5,338 bases of DNA from an uncultured Collinsella sp. (GTDB taxonomy: Bacteria > Actinomycetota > Coriobacteriia > Coriobacteriales > Coriobacteriaceae). The position numbers and the translations under genes are program-made. Positions 1-5,338 of the stretch are shown here, one piece after another. The stretch spans positions 1 to 5,338 of the forward strand of contig CALLFD010000061.1 of assembly GCA_937997605.1 (NCBI GenBank), in the 5' to 3' direction. The notes beneath the pieces were generated by a model. The model saw only the letters and a program-made list of their open reading frames with translations, did no database searches and was not told the DNA's origin. Positions within the stretch are counted from its first letter, which is position 1; each line of letters starts with the position of its first letter.

Positions 1-833
1 TGGCACGCCAAATCGCCCGGCTTTGCGCGATGTTGCTCAAACCAACGTCGATAAGCTGCGTCATCAGCGCGTGCATCCTTCATGCGGTTCCAGCTGTCGT
101 CGACCATGCCGTTGTACAGGCGACCATCCATGGCGCAAAACCCGCTCTGGATCTGCTCTGTGGAATCGCTCACAATCGCGACAAAATCTCGTATATCTTG
201 AGGCATCTCAACGCTCAGATACGTTTTATTGACACGGCATCCATTCTGCTGCGGCACATCGACCTGCGATTCAAACACATGCACGGTAGCATCGATGGCA
301 TTCATATGCGTATCGAAGATCTGAAGCTCAGGCACGCACTGGGAGTCTCCCGCCCAGGTAACCTCATAGCGCCACACCGCGCCGGCGTCTGCCGGCAAAT
401 AGCGAATGGCATCGATCTCGTAGCGACCGCAGTGTTCACCACGCTGCGCATCGCGGATAAGTGCGCACAGCGCAGGCTTTGCTTTGTAGTTAATCTTGGA
501 TTCCAGCTTGGCCACGCGGCTATCGAGGCGAATGGAGCCCAACCTTTGGCCACCGGATGCAAAAACGACATTCATCGACGAGCCATCCAAAAACGGAAGC
601 ACCAAGACGGCGAGCTCGCGCTCGTAATCGGAAACGGAAGGGCAAAGCGCCAGCACGCGGCCGTGATCGACCGGGAGCACCAGCGACGGCACACAAGAGC
701 CGCTCGTCGTCGCATGGGCAAACGCTTGAGAACCCTCCCGCTCAATAAGCGCGGCGACATCCTGACCGGCAAAACGAAGCAGCACAAAAAGACGGCCCTG
801 GCTGCGGCAAAGTGCCAAACGCTTGATACTCAT
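1..833 (-). CDS. Partial gene (5' end): protein with beta-rich N-terminal region, probably leading into a GT2 glycosyltransferase domain
   Basis: An open frame of 277 codons starts at ATG (833-831) and leaves the window at base 1 without a stop. The ATG directly follows the TAG stop of the upstream glycosyltransferase, so translation is probably coupled; only a weak GAGAAG-like site precedes it. The visible part has no GT-A motif, signal peptide or membrane segment. Residues about 1-105 and 135-235 alternate short hydrophobic and polar stretches, as in beta-sandwich modules, joined by a basic, probably helical segment (about 106-132, containing SKINYKAKP). The last visible part, around residues 250-277 (DARADDAAYRRWFEQHRA), resembles the charged helical Tyr/Trp linker that often sits just before a GT2 domain. 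Its position at the end of a glycosyltransferase operon fits this. The reading frame is secure; the glycosyltransferase call is inference, because the catalytic domain would lie outside the window. An accessory sugar-binding protein is the alternative. Confidence 0.72.
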   Translation of the reverse strand, partial: MSIKRLALCRSQGRLFVLLRFAGQDVAALIEREGSQAFAHATTSGSCVPSLVLPVDHGRVLALCPSVSDYERELAVLVLPFLDGSSMNVVFASGGQRLGSIRLDSRVAKLESKINYKAKPALCALIRDAQRGEHCGRYEIDAIRYLPADAGAVWRYEVTWAGDSQCVPELQIFDTHMNAIDATVHVFESQVDVPQQNGCRVNKTYLSVEMPQDIRDFVAIVSDSTEQIQSGFCAMDGRLYNGMVDDSWNRMKDARADDAAYRRWFEQHRAKPGDLAC

Positions 834-1901
834 CTACACTTCTCGCTTTCCCAGGGCGTTCGCTGCCATGCGTTTGCAGGCGCCCAAGCGCCCAAACCTC
901 AAGACGTCGTAATCGAACATGAGCTTTTTGCACTCACGGGCATTGGGGGTCTTGCTGGTAAGCGCTGCACGCACCATAGCAGCAACAGAAGGAGCGCATT
1001 GTGCGAGCGCAGCATCGCTGCCCACGGCAGAACCGGAAAGGGCCGCGGCGACGGCAGCAAACACCCTGCCACAGTCCGTCCCCAACAACCTGAGCGCATC
1101 GTACAGCACCAGATCGCATAGGAAGTAATCCAGGTCATCGGCATGCTGGACATCGAGACCGTCGCGCTGCCAGTCAGCCAGCACCGCGGAGTAAATCTTC
1201 ACGTGCTCCAGCAGACGTGTCTCGTCGTCGTAGCGCATGGTGTCCATGAGCGAACCCTTGCGCGCCACGCGGTAGTCATACAGCTTGTTTGAGATAAGCG
1301 CAGTCTTGCGCGAACGACCGTACACGGCAAAATCGAAGACCTGATCCTCGCCATACTTAACGGTTTCATCGAACACGATCCCGTTGCCCAGCAAAAAAGC
1401 GCGCTTGCAAGCGGTGCGCCATGCAAAGGGGCGAGACGATTCCTTAAACAGCAGGTCGGAGCTATAGCCCACAAACGACACATCGCGCGGGCTCAGCACA
1501 TAGTTAAGCCACGGATACCCCGCCTCGAGCGGATACGGATTCGCGCCAAAGGTCAAAACGTCGCAGCCCTCGCGCTCAAAGGCATCGACGATCACACGGC
1601 ACGCATCGGGCGTAAACCGGTCGTCGGAATCCAAGAACGCGACGATAGGCGCCGTGGACGCAGCGATGCCTACATTACGTGCGCTCGACAGGCCGCCGTT
1701 CTCCTTATCGACCAGCGTAAAGCGCGCGTCCTTTTCGCAATAGGCAGCCGCAATGTCGCGCGACCCATCCGGCGAGCCATCGTTGACCAGCACGCCTTCC
1801 CAATCGGGCATGTCCTGCGCAAGCAGAGAGTCCAGGCACCAGGCCAGGCACTCCTCCACGTTATAGATGGGAACGACAACGGAAATCTTGGGGGTAGCCA
1901 T
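834..1901 (-). CDS. GT2-family glycosyltransferase B2 (GT-A fold)
   Basis: This 355-residue protein probably transfers a sugar from a nucleotide donor to a growing surface glycan at the cytoplasmic face of the membrane. It has the GT-A signature in order: VVVPIYN (residues 8-14), NDGSPDGS (40-47), NGGLSSARNVG (68-78), the metal-binding DSDD (91-94) and GED near 184-186, the usual position of the catalytic acidic pair in this family. The roughly 170-residue C-terminal part is helical, with no clear membrane span. ATG at 1901 is the preferred start because AGGAG lies 9 bases upstream; the in-frame TTG at 1907 would leave only 3 bases. It follows gene A2 by 12 bases and abuts gene C. Its middle and C-terminal regions match gene B1 (GED box, RKT, KxYxY, LEDW/LADW-like segment, FLCDL/FLDLI), so the two are diverged paralogues. 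Donor and acceptor sugars cannot be read from sequence. Confidence 0.93.
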   Translation of the reverse strand: MATPKISVVVPIYNVEECLAWCLDSLLAQDMPDWEGVLVNDGSPDGSRDIAAAYCEKDARFTLVDKENGGLSSARNVGIAASTAPIVAFLDSDDRFTPDACRVIVDAFEREGCDVLTFGANPYPLEAGYPWLNYVLSPRDVSFVGYSSDLLFKESSRPFAWRTACKRAFLLGNGIVFDETVKYGEDQVFDFAVYGRSRKTALISNKLYDYRVARKGSLMDTMRYDDETRLLEHVKIYSAVLADWQRDGLDVQHADDLDYFLCDLVLYDALRLLGTDCGRVFAAVAAALSGSAVGSDAALAQCAPSVAAMVRAALTSKTPNARECKKLMFDYDVLRFGRLGACKRMAANALGKREV

Positions 1902-1910
1902 AGTCAAGTG

Positions 1911-1915
1911 CTCCT
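1911..1915 (-). promoter_or_regulatory. Ribosome binding site of B2 overlapping the A2 stop codon
   Basis: AGGAG on the minus strand shares its first two bases with the TAG stop (1916-1914) of gene A2. It sits 9 bases before ATG 1901, a normal spacing, and only 3 bases before the alternative TTG 1907. This decides the start of B2 and suggests that ribosomes finishing A2 re-initiate on B2. Confidence 0.8.
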
Positions 1916-3032
1916 ACTGTGCGACCGGAACGTCATCGGGGTGCGGATTATCACCGTATGTGCGCTGATACGTCAGCACGCGCCAGACCAGCGGCAGCCC
2001 GCCAATCTTAAAGTAGTGCTTAAACGTATTGATCTTGCCCGGCTTTTTAAAGCCAAAGCGCGAATCGATATAGGCGCGGGGCGACTTGATCATCAGGCGC
2101 AAGTCGGTCTCGCCACGCGGATCGAACAGCGACAGGTCAAAGCGACCGGCATCCCAGTCGGCCTTGAGCTCGGGAGAGACCTTCTCCCAAAACTGCTCGC
2201 GCAGTTCATCGACCAGGCGCTCATCATTCCAACGGTACGTATCGACCTTCATGCGCATTAAAATGCCCTGGAGCTGAGCCTTGAGCTCGGGACGCTCGCC
2301 CAAAAAGCGCTGCATCTCGGCATATTCGTCGCACACGCAAAACACCTTGTTGGGCGAATTAACGGAGCTCTTCTCGTTATCTTGGCGATAGCACAAAATG
2401 GGGTCCGCAATAAACGCGGCACGCTCGGCGCAAGCCCAAACCTTAAAGTTAAAGCCTGCGTCCTGATAAGAGGCACCCGGCGTGGGAAGGAACCGAATCT
2501 GGTTGTCGTTGAGGAACTCGCGCCGATAGATAGCCGACCAAATGGAAGGTTTGCGGTAGAAGATGCCCGGGCGATCGACGGGGCGATACGCGGCGCCCGT
2601 CATATGCTCGTCGATAATCCCAAACAGTTCACGGCGTTCGCTGGGCGTGGACCAATACAGGTAAAAGTCGCCCTTTACCACATCGGCATGCTCAGCATCG
2701 GCCTTGGCGACCAGCTTTTGGAGCGAATCCTCAAACATAAAGTCGTCGGACTCAAGGATGCCCACGTACTCACCGCGTGCCATCTCCAAGCCGCGGTTCA
2801 TCGAGTCGCCGTAACCGCTGTTGGCTTTGTCGATCATCTTTACACGGGGGTCGCGATCCATGTACTCGCGGATGATATCTGGCGAGCTATCGGTGGAGCC
2901 ATCGTTGATGCAGATGATCTCGATGTCCTTGAGCGTCTGCGCCACGGCGGAATCGAGGCACTCGCGCAGATAGCGCTCGACATTGCAGATGGGGACAAGC
3001 AGCGAAACTTTAGGGGTATCAGAGTTCTGCAA
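1914..3032 (-). CDS. GT2-family glycosyltransferase A2 (GT-A fold)
   Basis: This 372-residue enzyme is a probable surface-polysaccharide glycosyltransferase. Its GT-A core carries NDGSTD (43-48), KANSGYGDSMN (about 69-79) and ESDD (94-97), where Glu replaces the first Asp of the usual DxDD. Further on come PSIWSAIYRREFL (162-174), LPTPGASYQD (182-191), whose Gln-Asp sits where GED lies in the B genes, and a YRQDNEKSSVNS box. The N-terminal motif reads PICN instead of PIYN: a TGC codon where paralogue A1 has TAC. The start is TTG at 3032, with AGGAGG ending 5 bases upstream and no nearby in-frame ATG. The first 90 core residues are 79/90 identical to A1, and similarity falls sharply afterwards. 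It is separated from B1 by 74 bases and followed by B2 after 12. The C-terminal tail (last ~20 residues, DNPHPDDVPVAQ end) extends beyond A1. Sugar specificity is unknown. Confidence 0.93.
   Translation of the reverse strand: MQNSDTPKVSLLVPICNVERYLRECLDSAVAQTLKDIEIICINDGSTDSSPDIIREYMDRDPRVKMIDKANSGYGDSMNRGLEMARGEYVGILESDDFMFEDSLQKLVAKADAEHADVVKGDFYLYWSTPSERRELFGIIDEHMTGAAYRPVDRPGIFYRKPSIWSAIYRREFLNDNQIRFLPTPGASYQDAGFNFKVWACAERAAFIADPILCYRQDNEKSSVNSPNKVFCVCDEYAEMQRFLGERPELKAQLQGILMRMKVDTYRWNDERLVDELREQFWEKVSPELKADWDAGRFDLSLFDPRGETDLRLMIKSPRAYIDSRFGFKKPGKINTFKHYFKIGGLPLVWRVLTYQRTYGDNPHPDDVPVAQ
2739..3006 (-). repeat. Diverged direct repeat, copy in A2 (5' part of gene)
   Basis: This stretch aligns without gaps to 4958-5225 at a constant offset of 2219 bases. 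A hand count gives about 42 mismatches in 268 bases, or roughly 84% identity. It encodes the nucleotide-binding half of the GT-A domain. It is a coding repeat from gene duplication or conversion, not a mobile element. Confidence 0.8.
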
Positions 3033-3037
3033 GAGAA

Positions 3038-3043
3038 CCTCCT
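3038..3043 (-). promoter_or_regulatory. Ribosome binding site of A2 (AGGAGG)
   Basis: A perfect AGGAGG lies 5 bases upstream of TTG 3032. With no alternative start nearby, it fixes TTG as the initiation codon. Its first three bases form the end of an inverted repeat (3041-3063), so the site could be partly masked in the mRNA. Confidence 0.85.
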
Positions 3044-3063
3044 GTTGAATAGCGTGTAACAGG
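3041..3063 (-). repeat. Inverted repeat (6-bp stem, 11-base loop) overlapping the A2 ribosome binding site
   Basis: On the minus strand CCTGTT (3063-3058) and AACAGG (3046-3041) are perfect complements with an 11-base loop. The right arm includes the first AGG of the A2 binding site. This hairpin is weak but well placed to modulate A2 translation. A 6-bp stem can occur by chance, so function is unproven. Confidence 0.4.
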
Positions 3064-3066
3064 TTT

Positions 3067-3075
3067 ATTTTAGCA
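3067..3075 (-). promoter_or_regulatory. Candidate internal extended -10 promoter for A2-B2-C
   Basis: The minus strand reads TGCTAAAAT, which fits the extended -10 pattern TGnTATAAT with one mismatch in the hexamer. It lies in the only loose gap of the operon, and transcription starting about 7 bases on would give a leader of roughly 28 bases before TTG 3032. No good -35 box is seen 16-18 bases upstream, where the sequence is GC-rich. Confidence 0.33.
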
Positions 3076-3095
3076 GCCGAGTTGCGGCGGGCGGC

Positions 3096-3120
3096 AGCGC
3101 TTGGAATTAGAGAAAGCGCT
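3096..3120 (-). repeat. Inverted repeat (7-bp stem, 11-base loop) spanning the B1 stop codon
   Basis: AGCGCTT and AAGCGCT form a perfect 7-bp stem, with the TAA stop of B1 (3109-3107) in the 11-base loop. There is no U-run after it, so it is not a standard intrinsic terminator. It could protect the upstream mRNA's 3' end or slow polymerase before the A2 segment, or it may be chance. Confidence 0.4.
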
Positions 3121-4147
3121 CCAGGCAGGCTTTGAGACCGCGAGTCGAAAGATAGAACAGCGTGGCGTCTGCCATCGAAACGCCCGAGGTCGCCGCAACG
3201 AGCTTGTGGGCAACACGGCGAACGGCGCCCTTAGCAGGCATATCCGCCCACTCCGTTCCCAAAAACGTCGTAAGGTCCATGTTGACGCGAGCCGCCACGC
3301 GATGGAAGTCATCGGCATCCAAGCGCGCCAGGTCGAACACAATTAGGTCTAAAAACCAAGTGATCAGCTCGCCGGGGCACAGGTCCAAAAGACCGTAGAC
3401 CGCCCAGTCCTCCAAGACCTCCTCGAGCATCCTCATGTGGGCGTCAAGCTTTTTGGCGCGAGCCTCGGCACTGTTGAACTCGTGCGTCGCCGATTCGCTC
3501 TCCATCACGTAGTGGTAGAACTTGTCCGGCATGACGACGGTCTTACGGGCAAGCGCATAAGCCGCAAATTGGAAGACGACGTCCTCGCCCAAAGCCAAAC
3601 CGGGGGCGAAGCGAATGCCTTCGCGATTGAGCAGCTCGCGCGAAAAAGCCGCACGGCAGGCATAGGGCTGCGCATTCGAATGGAACAGCAGTTGAGGATC
3701 GCGGGCGCCGAAGGTACCAGCTTTGGGGCTCATGAGTTGCTGGACGCGTTTGGGAGCAGCATCGGCAGGTTCACAGACGCCGCCAAAAACGGCGGCCTCG
3801 GCATCCGCAGACTCCATGCCATGCAGCACGCGCTCGACCGTCTGGGCATCGATGTAATCGTCGGCGTCCACAAAAAAGACGGTCTCGCCCTCGGCGACAT
3901 CGATACCGGCATTTCGAGCACACGAAACGCCCGCGTTTTCCTGGTCAATCACCAGTACGCGATCGTCGGCCTGCGCGATCTGGCGCAACACGTTCAACGA
4001 ATCATCAGTCGAACCGTCGTTGACGCAGACAACCTGAATCGAACACTCAGACTGGACCAACAGCGAATCGAGGCATCGCTGAATGGAGCGCGACGAATTG
4101 TAGACGGGAACGACAATGGTCGCTTTGGGGGTCAAGGTCTCTCCCAT
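3107..4147 (-). CDS. GT2-family glycosyltransferase B1 (GT-A fold)
   Basis: This 346-residue probable sugar transferase for a cell-envelope glycan shows the GT-A series clearly: IVVPVYN (11-17), NDGSTD (43-48), NAGVSCARNAG (71-81), the metal-binding DADD (94-97) and GED (187-189). The C-terminal part is helical, with a hydrophobic stretch near LITWFLDLIVFDLARL that looks amphipathic rather than membrane-spanning. ATG 4147 is chosen because it lies 6 bases after the TAG of A1, and a GAGGGGG-type site overlapping the end of A1 sits about 9 bases upstream; a TTG four codons in would have a poorly spaced site. Gene B2 is its diverged paralogue, sharing the GED region, the RKT/KxYxY segment and the DW...FLxDL segment. 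It ends in TAA inside an inverted repeat and is the only gene here not tightly joined to the next one. The substrate cannot be inferred. Confidence 0.93.
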   Translation of the reverse strand: MGETLTPKATIVVPVYNSSRSIQRCLDSLLVQSECSIQVVCVNDGSTDDSLNVLRQIAQADDRVLVIDQENAGVSCARNAGIDVAEGETVFFVDADDYIDAQTVERVLHGMESADAEAAVFGGVCEPADAAPKRVQQLMSPKAGTFGARDPQLLFHSNAQPYACRAAFSRELLNREGIRFAPGLALGEDVVFQFAAYALARKTVVMPDKFYHYVMESESATHEFNSAEARAKKLDAHMRMLEEVLEDWAVYGLLDLCPGELITWFLDLIVFDLARLDADDFHRVAARVNMDLTTFLGTEWADMPAKGAVRRVAHKLVAATSGVSMADATLFYLSTRGLKACLERFL

Positions 4148-4153
4148 GTCGAC

Positions 4154-5257
4154 CTACCCCCTCAGCGATTCGATGAGGAAGGCAGCAACCACACCTGGGC
4201 CTCCAACCGAGGCGTAATACTTAGCACGCCCCAAGGCACCATCCGTCGCAAAACTCGGATGCTCGTCAACCCAGCCCTCAGGATCTTTGAGGATGGCAGC
4301 GAGATTTGCGCGCTTCCACGGCTTGAGATCGTCAAGCGAAAACTCCCCCGCGTCCAAGGCCGCTTGGAACTCCTTGGCCATCTGAACCAGGAACTCCTTA
4401 TAGAACTTAGGCGCTAGGCGCACGTAGTTCCACATGTACGAATCGTACTTAATGAGCTGATTGAACTTGAGCATGCGCGCGACGTCATCACTTGCGTGGT
4501 CACGGGCATAATCCTCTCGAATCCAACGCTCAATCTCGGCATACTCGGTATTGACGCAAAAGACCTTAGCCGAAGAATTGACCGAGGAATTCTCGTTGTC
4601 CTGGCGATAAGACAACACGGCATCATGAAGGTAAACAGCCTTATCGGCGCACGCGATCACCTTAAAGGCGAATGACGTGTCCTGAAAGGATGCCCCCGGA
4701 GTCGGCAGGAACTTAATGCCGTTGCGCTCAAGAAAATCGCGACGGTACACGGCCGACCAAATCGACGGCTTTTGCTTAAAGAACTGCGTCGTATCGCTCG
4801 GGTGCACTGGCTTGCCACAGTCCTTGGCTTTAAACATCTCGTGCAGCGAACGGCGCTCCTCGGGCTTAGACCAGTAGAAATCAAAGTTCGCCTTCGCGAA
4901 GTCGGCATTATTGCTATCGGCGGCCGAGACAAGCTTTTCGAGTGCGTCGGACGCCATAAAGTCATCGGACTCCAAGATGCCCACGTACTTGCCACGCGCC
5001 ATCTCCAGACCGTGGTTCATCGAGTCGCCGTAGCCGCTGTTGGCCTTGTCGATCATCTTGACGCGTCCATCGCGCTCCATATACTCGTGGATAATCGCCG
5101 GCGAGTTGTCGGTCGACCCGTCGTTAATGCAGATGATCTCAATATCCTTGAGCGTCTGCGCCAGGGCGGAATCGAGGCACTCGCGCAGGTAGCGCTGAAC
5201 ATTGTAAATGGGAATAAGCAGCGACAGAACAGGGCTGCCAGAGGCGTTAGTAGACAA
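4154..5257 (-). CDS. GT2-family glycosyltransferase A1 (GT-A fold), first gene of the visible operon
   Basis: This 367-residue enzyme probably acts at the cytoplasmic face of the membrane, adding a sugar to a lipid-linked surface glycan. The GT-A domain shows IPIYN (15-19), NDGSTD (45-50), KANSGYGDSMN (71-81) and ESDD (96-99), with Glu in the first position of the metal-binding box. Then come PSIWSAVYRRDFL (164-176), LPTPGASFQD (184-193) and YRQDNENSSVNS (217-228), shared with paralogue A2 and typical of one GT2 subgroup. No membrane span or signal peptide is evident. The start is TTG 5257, with AAGGAG 5 bases upstream; an ATG at 5289 is in another frame and does not lead into this protein. 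Its TAG stop lies 6 bases before the start of B1, in the same frame. The family call is secure; donor and acceptor are unknown. Confidence 0.94.
   Translation of the reverse strand: MSTNASGSPVLSLLIPIYNVQRYLRECLDSALAQTLKDIEIICINDGSTDNSPAIIHEYMERDGRVKMIDKANSGYGDSMNHGLEMARGKYVGILESDDFMASDALEKLVSAADSNNADFAKANFDFYWSKPEERRSLHEMFKAKDCGKPVHPSDTTQFFKQKPSIWSAVYRRDFLERNGIKFLPTPGASFQDTSFAFKVIACADKAVYLHDAVLSYRQDNENSSVNSSAKVFCVNTEYAEIERWIREDYARDHASDDVARMLKFNQLIKYDSYMWNYVRLAPKFYKEFLVQMAKEFQAALDAGEFSLDDLKPWKRANLAAILKDPEGWVDEHPSFATDGALGRAKYYASVGGPGVVAAFLIESLRG
4157..4162 (-). promoter_or_regulatory. Ribosome binding site of B1 inside the 3' end of A1
   Basis: AGGGGG on the minus strand lies in the last codons of A1, 9 bases before ATG 4147, with the TAG stop between them. 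It is weaker than the sites of the A genes, which suggests that B1 translation depends on ribosomes arriving from A1. Confidence 0.5.
4958..5225 (-). repeat. Diverged direct repeat, copy in A1 (5' part of gene)
   Basis: This is the partner of 2739-3006 in the same orientation. The longest shared runs surround the NDGSTD and GYGDSMN codons. Two such tracts in the same orientation could recombine, deleting B1 and fusing A1 to A2. Confidence 0.8.
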
Positions 5258-5262
5258 ATGTG

Positions 5263-5268
5263 CTCCTT
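5263..5268 (-). promoter_or_regulatory. Ribosome binding site of A1 (AAGGAG)
   Basis: AAGGAG lies 5 bases before TTG 5257, the same spacing and start codon type as in paralogue A2. It supports TTG as the start. Confidence 0.85.
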
Positions 5269-5304
5269 AGGAAATACCTGTCGTTTCATGGTATCAAAGG
5301 GTCA

Positions 5305-5328
5305 GCGCGCTAGCGGGCGTTTATATAA
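5305..5328. promoter_or_regulatory. AT-rich promoter-like stretch next to an operator-like palindrome
   Basis: The palindrome TTATATAA (5321-5328) could serve as a -10 region (TATATA, 4 of 6 matches) for the operon on the minus strand; its -35 would fall outside the window. On the plus strand the same stretch contains a perfect TATAAT (5324-5329) without a convincing -35, so a divergent promoter is also possible. Just downstream on the operon side lies CGCTAGCG (5308-5315), inside a 14-base near-palindrome (5305-5318), which would cover the predicted transcript start. The remaining bases to 5269 hold no recognised gene. Confidence 0.28.
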
Positions 5329-5338
5329 TCTATGGAGC

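Noticed and set aside
30..1121. Long open frame on the plus strand (363 codons)
   Set aside because: It lies opposite gene C and the end of B2, codon against codon. In that register its stops would need TTA, CTA or TCA codons in the real genes, which are rare in this GC-rich coding style. The protein is rich in His, Arg and Ala and has no recognisable motif.
2382..3059. Plus-strand open frame (225 codons) opposite A2
   Set aside because: It is antisense to the most conserved part of A2, and its composition is a reflection of that gene. No ribosome binding site or family motif was seen.
3096..3120. Intrinsic terminator after B1
   Set aside because: The stem is good, but the following transcript is GC-rich and then A-rich with no U-run, and the next genes continue in the same direction.
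3437..4417. Plus-strand open frame (326 codons) opposite B1 and the end of A1
   Set aside because: It is the antisense mirror of genes with clear GT2 motifs, has no domain signal of its own, and crosses a junction where both real genes share a frame, which explains its length.
2739..5225. Insertion sequence or mobile element flanking B1
   Set aside because: The similar tracts are coding sequence of paralogous glycosyltransferases. There is no transposase, terminal inverted repeat or target-site duplication.
5053..5289. Minus-strand frame beginning at ATG 5289, upstream of A1
   Set aside because: It runs out of frame through the A1 coding region, encodes a Cys/Arg-rich sequence without motifs, and has no convincing ribosome binding site. 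The AAGGAG inside it serves A1.
1..5338. CRISPR array, tRNA, rRNA or riboswitch
   Set aside because: No short regularly spaced repeats and no cloverleaf-like or rRNA-like sequence were seen. Non-coding space is limited to 81 bases at the right end and 74 bases in the central gap.

Overview
This window is a compact run of five glycosyltransferase-type genes, all on the minus strand, so transcription runs from right to left. The DNA looks moderately GC-rich, with G/C-ending codons, strong AGGAG-type ribosome binding sites and two TTG start codons. Together with the style of the proteins, this suggests a high-GC Gram-positive, most likely a Coriobacteriia gut actinobacterium such as Collinsella or a relative. 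That assignment is an inference from protein style, not from a database match.

Layout in transcription order: a short upstream region (5258-5338) with an AT-rich, promoter-like stretch and a palindrome; GT2 enzyme A1 (5257-4154); GT2 enzyme B1 (4147-3107); a 74-base gap with two inverted repeats and a possible internal promoter; GT2 enzyme A2 (3032-1914); GT2 enzyme B2 (1901-834); and the first 277 codons of a fifth gene, C (833 to the window edge). Gene C opens with a long beta-rich region that probably precedes another glycosyltransferase domain beyond the window. Every gap other than the 74-base one is 0-12 bases, so this looks like one operon. No stretch longer than 81 bases lacks a gene.

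The order is not random. A1 and A2 are close paralogues, B1 and B2 are more distant paralogues, and they alternate A-B-A-B. Genes A1, A2 and B2 all end in TAG, and each of these stops lies in the same reading frame as the next start codon. The only loose junction, B1 to A2, ends in TAA and is out of frame. The A genes start with TTG behind a strong ribosome binding site 5 bases away. The B genes start with ATG, and their binding sites overlap or sit next to the upstream stop.

Functionally, these are probably cytoplasmic, nucleotide-sugar-dependent enzymes that add successive sugars to a cell-surface polysaccharide (capsule, exopolysaccharide or wall glycan). No flippase, polymerase, priming transferase or sugar-nucleotide gene lies in the window, so the polymer and the sugars cannot be named.
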